Origin: Ichthyophis bannanicus | Lineage: Eukaryota > Chordata > Amphibia > Gymnophiona > Ichthyophiidae | Assembly: GCA_033557465.1 (NCBI GenBank) | Contig: CM066032.1 | Location: forward strand, 53,728,955 to 53,792,954 | DNA: 64,000 nt | Direction: 5' to 3' | Part shown: positions 29,701 to 41,449 of the stretch, piece after piece | Layout: every line of letters begins with the position of its first letter | Position numbering within the stretch: the stretch's first letter is position 1 | The notes under the pieces: model-generated | Databases searched by the model: none | What the model saw: only the letters and a program-made list of their open reading frames with translations | Told to the model about the DNA's origin: nothing | Made by a program: the position numbers and the translations under genes

Positions 29701-30040
29701 GGTAACGATACTGTCTGATTTACATGGAAAGGTGACTACTAGAGATTCTGAAATAAGAAACTCTACCCAATTGATAAAAAATAGCCCAAATCAAAATAAA
29801 ACCTAAACACTAAATCAAAACTAATTAAATTTAAACAAAGTCCTTAATTGTTCCTCTAATGAGCCGGGAACTCCAGACTCACATCCTCCAGCTGCTTGGA
29901 GACTGAGCAAACTGGAGTGAGGAGGTGGTGCCTGTGTCCTTATACCAGTGTCAAAGAATGATGTTTTCTCAGTCTCCAAGCTGCTGGAAGAGGAGCACAA
30001 CCCAGAGTTTCCGGGACTAGACTGGAGGGACGATAAGGAA

Positions 30041-30790
30041 TTACAGGATGAGTAATTATATCGGTGGATATGATTACGTCAACATGGACGTGTGTGCTCT
30101 GTCTGGTGTCATCCTGATGGGTGGGAGGGTATGCTGGGTTGTGTCATGTCACCGGTGTGGTAGTAATGTTGGAGGAAAAGATGGTGCTTTAGAGCCTTCC
30201 TAAATTATGTGAGGTCAGTAATAGCCCTGATAGTGGTTGGTAGGGCATTCCAGAGTGTAGCTGCGTAGAACACAAATGCTCTGTTCTTTGTCGCAAGGGA
30301 GCATTTTGTTATTGCGCTGAGGATTGTGAGTGTGTTAGTAGCAAACGATCTTCTGGATCTATTCTGAGGAGTGGGGTGGACCAGACCCGTAAGGGAGGTA
30401 GAGGATAGCTTGTTGAGGGCTTTGAAGTTCTGCAGTAGTACTTTGAAGGTGAGCCTGCAGTGGATCGGAAGTCAGTGGAGGTGGTGCAAGATAGGAGTTA
30501 TGTGATCTCTTCTGGAGGCTCCGTGCAGGAGGTGGGTGGCGCAATTCATTGCTAGTTGTAGTGGATTCAGTGTGCTCTTAGGGAGACTATGCGGAATGGC
30601 GTTGGCGTAGTCTAAGTGGGGGGTTACAAATGCTTGAAAGATCGCCTGGAAATCGTTCGGCTCCAGTAGGTGTCGTAGGTGGCAAATTGTCCGTATCTTG
30701 TGATAGATTGCCTTGGTGGTGCTGCTTATATGTGCTTTTATGTCGAGCTGCTGGTCTAGGGCGATACCCAAGTAGCGGATGACACAGAAG
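30041..30790 (-). mobile_element. L2-D LINE 3' fragment
   Basis: Minus-strand frames (for example 30472-30771) contain LDQQLDIKAHISSTTKAIYHKIRT and TPHLDYANAI, homologous to L2-A residues about 830-930. 5'-truncated at about 30790. No intact ORF. Confidence 0.75.
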
Positions 30791-32313
30791 CATGTTTGCT
30801 AAAGATTAACATGCGTCAAGTACCGCAATGAATGGGTAATGGCAGCACTTCACACTTTAATGTACACTAAGTTAATCCTCAGTAAGCATGTCTCATAATG
30901 TGTTCTTTTTATTGCATTAGTTGATATCATTTGCTCACTTTTATTTCTGCTCAGTCAAGTAGATTAATATGGCTACCACACTACTTTAAGAAAACCAATC
31001 ATGAGGCCCAGAAACAGACATTGCATAGACACTTTCAAAACGTATTTCATCTATAATGGCACAGAGTCATTACATAGAGAAAGGGAATGAGGGGCTTTTT
31101 CCCCAAGGAATGGAAGAACAAAGCTTAAATAATCTTCCCACTCAGGCATTTTTTTTGTACCAACCAGATGTATAAGGGGGACATTTTATCAATAAAGTTA
31201 GGACAGATCCCAGAGTTATTTATATGCTGCATTTATAACCTTACCCATACATAAACTTTGTAGGCAACCAATTTATTGAGGCATTAACATTTGAGGACAA
31301 GAGTTCACTTTGACGTGGACTATCTTTGAAAGTTCATACTTCAATAAATTGGTTAGTGTAAAAGGTTCCACCTGCATCTGTCATTTTTGCTAGTCCAGAC
31401 TAACACGGCTACCTCAACTTTCAACATGTTGGAAAAAAGGCATGTAAAGGGCTCCACTGGAATAGACAAGGATGGGGACAGCAGTGACAGTAGGGATAGA
31501 TAGGTAGGCGAGTAATCATTCACACATTCAACAAAAAAAAAAGTAGCACCAGCCCTGCTTGAGCGTCTCTGCATAAAGGCCTGCTGTTGTCCCAAGACAG
31601 ACTTCAAGTAGAAGCAGAAAACTAATAGGCGAGGATGGAGATAGGGTGGCTGCAGCAACACTGGTGAAAGGAAAGGTAAGATTTTGGATACCGGGGATGG
31701 GGGGGGGGGGTGGAGAATAGAAGAGATGTAGCCAGGTGAGAGTGGTATGAAGGTGGTCAGGGCCACTTACCTATGGGGGAAAAAAAAAGAGAGCAGCTGC
31801 CCTAGGCTCCTGCATAACAGGGGCCCAGCTGCCCATAAGAAAATTAAACCTTGAATGCAGGCTGCTAATGACTACTTTTTCAAATCCTTCCGGCTATGCA
31901 TCTGCATAGCCTCCAAAAATGGGAAAAAAGAAAGGAAGTGATCACTCACAGTCACAGAAGGCAGGCATGGCATAGCAGCACAAATATATGTATGGGGGAG
32001 AGAAGGAAGACACTTGTGACTCCTGCCTCACTGAGCTACTCTGCCTCCACTAAACTACCGAGAGATCACATATAGCTGTGCAGCCTTCTGCTGCATAGGA
32101 GAAACGAAGCAAGACTATATGAGAGCAGAAGCAGCCAGGCTTGGCTAAGTGAAACATCAGCTGACTGACACACAGTGGGGGTTGGGGCTGCAGCATTTAG
32201 ACCATCAGGCCAGGAGAGAACTTCTGGTCACAGTGCTCACTCCTCCTCGACTACTGTCTGGCACTGCTGCTCTGCTGTGGTCTGAAGCCCCCCTACTCTG
32301 AATGGGTGTAAAA
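30791..32313. other. Spacer with one interspersed repeat
   Basis: 31264-31280 (ACCAATTTATTGAGG) and 31340-31356 (TTCAATAAATTGGTTAG) are inverted copies. They are followed by CAGACTAACACGGCTACC at about 31396, a motif I know from a widespread vertebrate interspersed repeat. The rest, including a G run near 31700, shows no gene. Confidence 0.45.
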
Positions 32314-32332
32314 GGGGACTAGGGCGAGGAAG

Positions 32333-32354
32333 TGACGTCACCCACTAAGATGGC
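32333..32354 (+). promoter_or_regulatory. L1 promoter motifs: CRE and YY1-like
   Basis: TGACGTCA (32333-32340) is a perfect cAMP-response element. AAGATGGC (32347-32354) matches a YY1 core, which in human L1 positions the transcription start. Both lie within 30 bases of the element's 5' end. Confidence 0.6.
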
Positions 32355-32357
32355 TGC

Positions 32358-33430
32358 GTGAGTGGTGAGCTCCGGACCCACCCCAGAGAAAAAAACAGAG
32401 TTCCTAGTCCCAAACGGGTCAGTAGAGACGGAAGAAAAGAAGAAGTGGACAGCGCAGAGGTCATGGAGTATGGCGACTCGAAAGACTACACATTCGGGGC
32501 TCCGAGTGCTTCAGCAGGTGAAGTTAAGATGACGCTGGGGGAGCAAATGTGGCGAGAACAGGTCGAGTCGATTGGGAAGGAGACGGCAATGCAAGAAGGA
32601 GATGCCGGGGAAAGCGTGGTAAAGGTGGTAACGAGAGAGGAACTACGGGAGTGCTTCAAGGAATTGAAAACTGAGGTGCAGTCAGCGAAAAAGGCTCTGG
32701 GAGAACTTATGAGCAGCCTAAAAGAGGAGGTGGAGGAAGTTACCCATAGGATGGGGGACCACAAGAATTGACTGGAAAACCTGGAGCTGCAACAGGAGTG
32801 GGAAGCAAGGCGCAGAGGTGAGGAAGAATGGAGAGAGCAAATAGCGTTGAAGTTGGAGGACCTGGAAAACCGCTCCAGGAGAAATAACTTGAGGATTAAA
32901 GGAGTACCAGAGGAATTGGAATTTCGGGATTGTGCAAAGGTGGCAGAGGCAGTGTGCCTGGAGGCATTGCGATAGGGAGGTGAGGACGACGTGGTGGAAG
33001 GAATACAACTGGATAGGGCGCATCAGGCCCTGGGACCAATTCACAATAGACCCAGAGATATAAAAATCTGGATTACAAAGTAAAAGAGAAAATATCAGCA
33101 AAGATGAGAGGACTAAGCACCTTTATGTGGCAGGGATAGTCGATGGCCATATATGCTGACTTACCCTTAGGGACTCTACAGAGACGGAGGGCTTTGGCTC
33201 CAATCACCAAAATGCTTAGAAAGGAGGTGGTGAAATATCGATAGCTGTACCCTTTTGGGTTGGCATTTACTAAGGGAGAAAAGATATGGAGTGTGCAAAC
33301 TCCAGAGGCAGGCATGGAGGTGCAAGCTGGGGAGGTACGTGCCGAGTGGTCCCAAAAGAAGCAGGAGGGAGAGGGGAGAGCGGATGAAGCAGCAAGGAAA
33401 AGAACCAAGGGAGTGACGTGTGGAGACTGA
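32358..33430 (+). pseudogene. L1 ORF1, broken
   Basis: First frame 32358-32771: Glu/Lys-rich coiled coil ending in a TGA at 32769. Reading past it, ENRSRRNNLRIKGVPEE marks the RNA-recognition domain, then another stop near 32971. Further on come IQLDRAH and, near 33140-33420, MAIYADLPLGTLQRRRALAPI and a basic C-terminus. This is the L1 ORF1 layout. Two stops and a frameshift inactivate it. Confidence 0.8.
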
Positions 33431-33539
33431 GGGAGATCACAGAAGATCACAGCGCAGAGGAGCCAAGCAGTGATGGACAGTAAAGAAGCAGGTTATGGCA
33501 CTGTCTTGAGTGTGGTGTGCCGTCAATGGACAAAGGGAA

Positions 33540-35113
33540 TATAGCTTAAAAGTTGGTTAGATGCTAAAGTGTTGGCCAAAATTATGGCAGCTAGTCTGCA
33601 GAAGGTAATGCTGAAATTAGTGCACAAGGACCAAACGGGGTTTATTAAGGGGAGGCAGGGAGAGGATAACATCAGGAAGTTATTGAACGTTATTTGGTCC
33701 CTGCAGGAAACTGGGAAGGAGGCAGTATTTCAGTGGATGCTGAAAAGGCATTTGACAGTCGAGTGGAAGTTTATGTTGCAAGTGCTGGGGAAAATGGGAT
33801 TAGGGGAGACGTTTCTGAGCTGGGTGAAGGCATTGTATGCTAATCCCAGGGCCAGGATAAGGGTGAATGGAGGATACTTCAAAAGCTTCCACTTAGGTAG
33901 GGGAAGAAGCCAGGGTTGCCCGCTGTCACCCTTGCTGTTCGCCCCAGTAATAGAGCCATTAGCTGAGTATATATGGAAGCAGACAGATATTATGGGGGTG
34001 GAGGTGGGGGAACAATTAAATAAGGTGGCATTATTTGCGGATGATGTGATTTTCACCTTAAGTCGGCCGTTTGTTAGTCTTCCAAATTTATTGAAAGCTA
34101 TAGAGAGATATAGTGAGGTAGCTGGTTATAAGATTAACATGAGTAAAACAGAAATTTTGGGGTTTAAACTTGACAAAAGATATGGAAAAGAGGTTGCGAG
34201 ATGGGTTTGCCTTCAAGTGGGTACAAAATAGCTTTAGATACCTGGGAATATAAATGGGAAACTCAGTAGATAAATTGCATGAATGGAATTATAGGCCTCT
34301 GATCAGTGTTATAAGGCAGGATTTAGCTAGATGGCAGGGGTTGCATCTGTCTTGGTTAGGGAGGATAGCAACGATAAAGATGAATGTTCTACCAAGGATA
34401 TTGTTTGTATTTATGGCATTGCCGTGTAAAGTCACAAGGGCCTGTCTCAAACAATTCCAGGATATGATTATGAGGTTTATCTGGGCTGGGAAGGTATCAA
34501 GAGTGGGGAAAACCACAATGTTTAGGACAATAGGATGGGGGGTTGGGAGTGCCGAATTTAGTAAATTACTATGAGGCAGCGCAGTTGAGAGCAGTGTTTG
34601 TATGGAGGGAGAGGGGCGAGATGCCGCAATGGGTGCATATGGAAAAAGTGAGGGGAAAATTTAGAAGCAACAGTGTGGGATAGCTTAGGGAAAAGGTTGG
34701 GGAGAAAGGTGAGGAACCCTCAAAAGGAGTTAAGTGGAAGAACTACCTGACACAGGGGAAGCACCTGCCTCAGGTGACAAACAGAGAATGGGGGACTTTG
34801 CACCTGGGAGGATGGTAGGGGTCTTCAAAGAATGGGCAGTTAGGGGATTAGTAAGGGTAGGTCAGGTGGTTGATAAGAAAGGGAGGATCAGATCCTATAA
34901 GGAACTCAATACCACCTATGGGGTAAAAGACACGGAGCATTATGCGTATATGCAATTATGGTACTTCTTGCAGCAAGATGGGGTAAAGGAGGATTTACAA
35001 AGCGGCACAACAGAGTTTGAGGAATTAATGGAAATAAAGGAAAATGTAAAGGGGTTGGCTTCTAAGATGTATAGGATTCTCAATGCTAAACACGAGTGTA
35101 AAGCTCGGTGGCA
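33540..35113 (+). pseudogene. L1 ORF2 reverse transcriptase, truncated
   Basis: Frame 33569-34231 has DQTGFIKGRQGEDN, GRSQGCPLSPLLF and FADDVIF (catalytic, near 34035). The first catalytic block (VDAEKAFD) is present near 33735 but in another frame. 34254-34574 carries WLGRIATIKMNVLPRILF, typical of L1. The endonuclease and the beginning of RT are missing between ORF1 and 33560. The downstream part continues to the CR1-B1 insertion. Confidence 0.8.
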
Positions 35114-36594
35114 GGAACATAAGAACATAAGACATGCCATACTGGGTCAGACCAAGGTCCATCAAGCCCAGTATTCTGTTTCCAACAGTGGCCAATCTAG
35201 GTCATACGTACCTAGCAGTTTCCCCAAGGGACACAGGTTCCACAATGCTTGTATTGGTTCAAGCATTGATATCCTGGGTCCCTTCTTAATAATGGTTTAT
35301 GGACCTTTCCTCCAGGAACTTGTCCAAACCTTTTTTAAACCCAGCTACACTAACAGCCTTTACTACATCCTCCGGTAACAAATTCCAGAGTTTGATTACA
35401 CATTGAGTGAAAAAATATTTTCATTAGTCTTAAATAGTTTACCCTGTAGCTTCATTGCATGTCCCCTAGTCTTTCTATATTCTGATAAGGTAAACAATCG
35501 ATCTACGTTTACCCGTTCCACTCCGTTCATTAATTTATAGACTTCTATCATATCTCCTCAGCCGTCTCTTTTCCAGGTTAAAGAGCCCTAACCTTTTTAG
35601 CCTTTCTTCATAGGAGTATCCTTCCATCCCCTTTACCATTTTGGTGGCTCTTCTCTGAACCTTTTCTAAAATCGCTATATCCTTTTTAAGATACGGCAAC
35701 CAGAATTGCACACAATATTCAAGGTGCGGTCTCACCATGGAACGATAGAGGCATTATATCATCTTTTGTTTTATTTTCCATTCCTTTCCTTATCATACCT
35801 AGCATTCTATTTGCTCTCTTGGCCGCTGCTGCACACTGGGCCGAGGGTTTTAACATGGTATCCACAATGACGCCTAAATCTTTTTCCTGGGTGGTGGTTC
35901 CTAATATGGAACCTTGCATTGTGTAACCATAGTTTGGGTTGTTCTTCCCTAGGTGCATAACCTTGCACTTGTCCACATTAAATTTCATCTGCCATTTTGA
36001 TGCCCAGTCTTCCAATTTATCAAGATCCTCTTGCAATTTTCCACAATCCTCTTGGGTTTTAACAACTTTAAATAGTTTTGTGTCATCTGCAAATTTGATA
36101 ACCTCACTCGATATTCCACTTTCCAGGTCATTTATGAATATGTCAAAAAGCAGCAGACCCAGCACAGATCCCTGGGGTACACCACTATTCACCTTTCTCC
36201 ATTGGGAAAATTGGCCATTTAGCCCTACCCTCTGCTTTCTATCTTTTAACCAGTTCCTGATCCACAATGGTACACTGCCTCCTATCCCATGACTTTTTAG
36301 TTTTGCCAAAAGTCTCTGATGAGGGACCTTGTCAAAGGCTTTCTGAAAGTCCAGATACACAATATCAACAGACTCACCTTTGTCCACCTGATCATTCACT
36401 CCTTCAAAAAAACATAACAGATTAGCAAGACAAGATCTTCCTTGTCTAAAGCCATGTTGGCTGTCTACCTTTAGGTCATGACTATCTACATGCTGAGTAA
36501 TTTTATTCTTTATGATGGTTTCTACCATTTTTCCCGGTACTGATGTCAGGCTCACCGGTCTGTAGCTTCCCGGATCACCCCTGGAACCCTTTTA
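35114..36594 (-). mobile_element. CR1-B1 LINE, 5'-truncated
   Basis: The minus-strand 3' end at 35114 shows the repeated unit GAACATAA. RT frame 35719-36555 (278 codons): LTSVPGKMVETIIKNKI, QHGFRQGRSCLANLL, VYLDFQKAFDKVPH, SGVPQGSVLG and IKFADDTKLF (catalytic, near 36090). Truncated upstream of the fingers. The frame is lost near 35735. Close relative of the copy at 58374. Confidence 0.85.
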
Positions 36595-36755
36595 ACAGTG
36601 AGAAAAGGAAATAGAAGGCCCATGGGGGGGGGGGGGGGGAAGGAAGGTGGAGGGGAATTTATGAAGGGGAAAGAAGACTGGTGTGGGGAACGACCCTGGT
36701 GGAGAATTGCCTGAAGTTCAGATTAAGGATGGTGTGGACACCGGTCAGGATACAA
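36595..36755 (+). pseudogene. L1 ORF2 fragment between insertions
   Basis: Short L1 remnant between CR1-B1 and L2-B1, with a 16-base G run near 36627. No readable frame. Confidence 0.4.
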
Positions 36756-37740
36756 GCTATTTATTTTATTTATTTATTTAGCATACATTTGTATACCGCT
36801 ACTTCCAGCGATCAGTAGCGGTTTGATTAACGAAAAACGGATTTGTACAATCATGTCAAAATTTAGAAATATACACACATTGATTTGGAGGAGAAAGCAC
36901 AGCACACGTGGGGAGGACATATGGGGATGATTCAGACATTACATATTTACATATTTACTTATTTACATAAACTGCCATGTTTCATTGGGTGGTATCATTT
37001 CAATCCCTGGGATTATAACAGACTGTATTGGCACTGGAAAAGATGTGTCTTGAGCTTCTTTCTGAATTCTATAAGGTCTTTGACAGCTCGTAGCTCCGGT
37101 GGTAGTTGGTTCCAGATGGACGGGGCCGAGTAGGAGAATGCTCGTTGGCTAGTAGTGGTATTTACAGATCTGATATCCGGGGGAACATGGAGCGTATTTG
37201 AGTGGACTGTTCGCCTGCTTCTGTTGGGTGGCTGCGTGCTGATAAGGGTGGAAAGAAAGGATGGTGCTATGTTATGAATCAGTTTGAAGGTGGTTACTAG
37301 TATTTTATATTTTACCCGGGCTGCAATGGGGAGCCAGTGAAGCTCGATTAGTACAGGGGTAATGTGCTCAGTGAGGTTCTTTTTCATGATGACCCTAGCC
37401 GCAACATTTTGGGCCATTTGGAGAATGTTGAGGGGTTTTTTTGGAAGACCCTGTAGGATGGCATTGCAGTAGTCAAGGTGTGGCATGATTAGAGCTTGCG
37501 CAACAGTCCTGAAATCTTGAGGATCAATGATGCTCCGTAGGGGTTGTAGGACTAAGTTTGTGGAAAACGGCCTTGTTGGTTTTGCAGAGGTGCTTTTCCA
37601 TCTTTAGATTACTGTCCAGTATTACACCCAGATATTTTATTTCATTCTTCGTGTGATATGTATTGTTACATAGGGTGACTGAGGCAGGCGGGTTAAAGTT
37701 TGGTTTTCTTGAGATGTACATGACCTCAGTTTTCTTAAGG
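36756..37740 (-). mobile_element. L2-B1 LINE 3' fragment
   Basis: Minus-strand hairpin 36795-36822 with a perfect 9-bp stem. Frame 37013-37486 has LHWLPIAARVKYK and NQLPPELRAVKDL, the L2 C-terminus. Same family as 60327-62893. Confidence 0.85.
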
Positions 37741-38672
37741 ATAGTTTTCTTAAGAATGCAAATTGTTGGAGGAGCTGTGAGGAATGGGGGGACCTGCTAC
37801 ATATGATTTGGGGATAACGCAGATACAGATGAATGTAGCAAGAATAGTCCTAATTGAGGAATAAGAGGGAGGGAATACAATGCTAAACACCTTCTGGCAT
37901 CATTGTGTGGTGGCTGGTCGATTGGCAATTTTGCAGAGGTGGAAAGATGGAGAGGCACCTATGCAGGAGATTATTGGGAGAGAGTTCCTATGGCATATGA
38001 GCTTGGTGGGTGCATATAGACATGAGAGCAAGGCATGCGGAGGTTTGGCAAGCGTATGAAGAATGGCAGGAGAGGGGACGGAGAGAATGGATGGAGAAAT
38101 AGTAGAATACAGAAGGAGGGGGAACCGGGGGGGGGGGGAATATAGGGGGGGAAAATGTAACACTTTTCGGACATAAAGGGGGTAAAGGAAAATTAGAACC
38201 AGAGAAGAGGTTGTTCTCAGTGTACTTACTCTGTTACAGTAATGGGGTGAAGTTAAAGGCTTGGAAGGGGGAAGGGGGGAAGGGAACAGCGAGATACTGG
38301 AGATGAGGGGTTGCTCTCCATGTAGTGTTAAGGTTTATGTTAAAGTTTTGAGCTAAGGGTTTAAGTTAGTGTTTTAAGAATGTGGTATACGGAGGGAGGG
38401 GGAGAGAAAATTTGGTGGTGATATATGCTGGAATGGTAAGGAAAGGTTATGATGATCTCTTATGATGTAGACATCCACATAAAAGGGTGGCTGGAGTAGA
38501 ATATTAATGTTAATATTACTGTTTAAATGTGTGGGTAGAGTTTCTAATAGGATGTGTTGATGTAATACAATATAGCACATTGAGGTATGGAAATGGTGTA
38601 GCAGCAGAAAACAGAGTTGGATATTGTATGTTATGAAAGTCAATAACAATTTTAAATACAAAAAAAAAAGGG
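37741..38672 (+). pseudogene. L1 ORF2 C-terminus and 3' tail
   Basis: Follows the L2-B1 insertion. Degraded C-terminal coding (about 37860-38100) with purine runs, then an AT-rich 3'UTR ending AATTTTAAATACAAAAAAAAAA. No uninterrupted frame. Confidence 0.5.
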
Positions 38673-38683
38673 GGGGACTAGGG

Positions 38684-39183
38684 AAGTACTATCCAATTAG
38701 TTAACAGTTCCAGGGAGAAGTGCTGGCTGTTGAATTCACCTTCACCTAAATTTAAGTGCGCAGTGTACAAAATTATCACCACCCTCTGCCTCCACTTGTT
38801 TTCTTTATGGGGGATTGGGGGGGGGATATTTTCTGGCAATAGCATCCCTGAAAAGTCAGCCATCCTGGGTTACAGTCAGTGCAGACCAAGTCACAGACAC
38901 GGTGGCAATAATTCCAGGCATGCATGGAGAGATTGGAAGATGGAGCAGAAAAACAGAAACAAAGAGCAACCCCAGGTGGGGTAAAGAGCAGGAGATGGTG
39001 GAAGATAGTTTAAATAGTGTTATTCTAGTTAATGTTCGAAACATGTTCAATGTAACTAAACGTGTACATAGTTAACACAGGTTCCATGTAAAATATACAG
39101 AAGTATATTGATTTTTGTTCGATGTGAACCGCCCCTGATCTCTGGAAGGGGCGGTATATAAGAAACTGTTAAATAAATAAATA
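38684..39183 (+). repeat. Spacer and L2 3' tail
   Basis: 38684-39010 shows no recognised feature. 39020-39183 is an L2-type 3'UTR with hairpin 39128-39155 (9-bp perfect stem ACCGCCCCT/AGGGGCGGT) and TAAATAAATAAATA. Confidence 0.6.
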
Positions 39184-39399
39184 AGATAAGAGGCCTTGGG
39201 AGAGAACAGTGAAACGTGGATTGGGTGGGTGTTGGAAGGAAGAATAGAGCTGGTGTTTTAGTGGGAGAGCAGGAATGCAGAGATTTGAAGAGGTGGTGAC
39301 ATTGCCTAAGCTGCCATACTCCTCCGTGAAGTGCTCCGTAAGACAGTAGTAAAATAAGTCTCCAATTTATTCTTCTAGAACCATTCAACCCTAAATATA
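39184..39399. other. Spacer
   Basis: No feature recognised. Confidence 0.3.
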
Positions 39400-40312
39400 C
39401 TTGTGAATTGGTAGTTCTATGTACTTGGAAGCAGCCATGGCAGTAAAGAAAAAAAAACTGAGCTTAAAAACAGCAAAGCAAACTACAAAAATCAGCAGGT
39501 CAGGCAGCACGTTTAGCTGCAGGCCTGGAGGCAAGTTGATGACCGATGCCGAAGCTGATATCTTCTTAAGTGCTGGTGACTCCGAGCGATGCTTTTCCTT
39601 TGCCGGTGAGATCTTAGAGGCATGGGAAGACTTAGACAGAGTCAACGCCCATAAGGAGTGCACCAAAGCAGCAGAGTCTGATGGAGACAGCTTAGTCTTC
39701 TGTTTGTCTTGGTTCTTCTGACCTCTGGAGGTCATGTGGCAATAGGAGAGGCAGGAATCGACATTGTGGTCTGGACGTAGACACTTTAGGCACCAAGAAT
39801 GCTCATTGGTAATAAAAATTGTACTGGAACATTTAAAGCACTTCCTGAACCCACTACGGGGTTTCTCTTTTTTTGAAAATAAAATGGAGGCAAAATTAAA
39901 TTGGGCAATGGTGCCCAAAGAGGACGTAGGCCTGAAATGAAAATCTAAAGAAAATAAAAATTAAAGAGAAAATAAGAAAAATGAGGTGTACCGGAATCGA
40001 TGGAAGTCAAGGCGGTCGATGGGAAGGCAAACTGGAGTACTTTTGATGGTACTGCAAAGAAAAAATGAAGTCTTTAAACGCAGCAGAGAGGGATAGGATC
40101 CCAATAGCTCCACAGAAGGAAGAAAAAAAAAAACACACACACACACAAAACTGAGAAGACCAGGAGGGAAGGTGGGAAGGCAGCCACGCATGCGTGGAGG
40201 AACGCGCCTAAAAGCATTCCTACTGGATGCTGGGGCGTGTTCCCGCACCAGGCTCTGTCGGTGCCGACATCACCCATATGTGAAGACCGACTTCCTGCTT
40301 GCTCCTGGAGAT
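39400..40312 (-). mobile_element. DIRS E, gag end and right terminal repeat
   Basis: Right terminal repeat 40160-40312 (GTCGGTGCCGACATCACCC, ending CTCCTGGAGAT). On the minus strand the frame 39391-39918 has CFKCSS…WCLKCLRPDHNVDSC, the gag zinc-knuckle-like box. RT and recombinase are missing. A (AC)n run sits near 40133. Confidence 0.75.
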
Positions 40313-40529
40313 AATCAGATTAAAGCCACATTGGGCCCCTTCCCAAAAGTTGGGGGAAGAGGAACGGAGGACTGCTCCAAACAGAAATTCAGACAGCAAG
40401 TCTTGTAATAAATAGGGGGGGGACCTTAAGATTATACACCCCACAGAGCTGTTACTAAAAAGCTAAGCACAGATCTTTGTTCTCCATAAAAGACAGCTCC
40501 TTTCAAATCTTTGCCACTCCTAAAAAAAT

Positions 40530-40739
40530 TTTTTTTAAATTCTGAATCGCCTCAATGGAGTTCAGACTACACAGAAGCACTTCACCATCTGCTGAAGACA
40601 AACATACTGGACTGTAAGGATTGATGTCATAGTATAAGGGCTCTGTGCCAAAGTTCCTGGCATTCTCAGTCTCCATCTGCTGATCAGAGTACACAACCCA
40701 TACGTCTAGTCCAGTCCAGACTGGAGGGACGATAAGGAA
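40530..40739 (-). repeat. DIRS3-like right terminus fragment
   Basis: Ends GACTGGAGGGACGATAAGGAAT like the right tip of DIRS3 (30040), preceded by a similar terminal repeat (CTCAGTCTCCATCTGCTG). No coding part. 40313-40529 between it and DIRS E is unassigned. Confidence 0.65.
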
Positions 40740-40925
40740 TGTTTTATTTATGGTTTTAAAGGCAACTACTGTATATATGCCTGTGTACTGCATTTATTTT
40801 ATGCTGTATAATACAATATATTATAAAAAAAAAGAAACAGGGATTTAGAAGGTGGTAGAATAAGATGCCTTTTTCTTACGATAAGATAAAGTTCTTACAA
40901 GTTTGAGTTTTGCAAAGAAAAAGAA
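40740..40925. other. Short AT-rich spacer
   Basis: No feature recognised. Confidence 0.3.
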
Positions 40926-41189
40926 AGCAGTTACTCACCTATAACAGGTGATCTCCGGGAACAGCAAGAATTTAGTCTTCACATATGGGTATCGTCGGTA
41001 CCGACGGAGCCTGTGCGGGAACGCTCCCCAGCGTCCAATTAGAAAGCTTTTGGGAGCATTCCACAGCGCCTGCGTGCTGCCTTCCCACCTTTTCCAACTG
41101 CCTCTCTCCAGTTGAGTTTTAAAGCTGAGACAGAGCGAGAGAGAGGGAAAGAAAAGAAAAGAGATACAACTCCTAGGGGAGGTGGGTGG

Positions 41190-41300
41190 GTTGTGAAGAC
41201 TAAATTCCTGCTGTTCCCGGAGATCACCTGTTACAGGTGAGTAACTATGCTATCTCCAGGAACAAGCAGGAATGTAGTCTTCACATATGGGGACTCCCTA
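41190..41300. repeat. DIRS B internal complementary region
   Basis: Complementary to the left tip (TTACTCACCT…) in its first half and to a right tip (TCTCCAGGAACAAGCAGG) in its second half. Confidence 0.8.
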
Positions 41301-41449
41301 GCTACAGATGCCAGGGAGAGACCCCAGGAGTTGTGTGCCCCTGTGAAAGGGCTCCACTTCCACCCATGGATCTCTGGCATCCTACCAGGAAAGGTGGGTA
41401 GGAGTTTATTAAGTATGGAACAGGTGTTGTAGAACAGCCTGACCAAACA

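Larger units (their letters stand above)
28343..30040 (-). mobile_element. DIRS3, internally deleted DIRS element
   Basis: Tips GAGTAAATTAGACTTACC (28343) and GGAGGGACGATAAGGAA (30040). Inverted terminal repeats about 28405-28500 and 29925-30005. Internal complementary region 28780-28880. Only recombinase sequence remains, with no gag or RT. Related to DIRS2 in its tips. A 350-bp unit is inserted at 29167. Confidence 0.85.
32325..38672 (+). mobile_element. L1-clade LINE with target duplication
   Basis: GGGGACTAGGG flanks both ends (32314-32324, 38673-38683). It begins with an L1-like leader, continues with ORF1 and an ORF2 that lacks its endonuclease and early RT, and ends in an A run at about 38660. 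CR1-B1 (35114-36594) and L2-B1 (36756-37740) are inserted in it. Confidence 0.85.

Noticed and set aside
34734..35378. 214-codon plus-strand frame as one gene
   Set aside because: Half is L1 ORF2, half is the antisense of CR1-B1; an accidental fusion across the insertion edge.
36627..36642. G-quadruplex or regulatory G run (also near 31700, 38125, 57252)
   Set aside because: Simple homopolymers in decayed elements; nothing indicates function.
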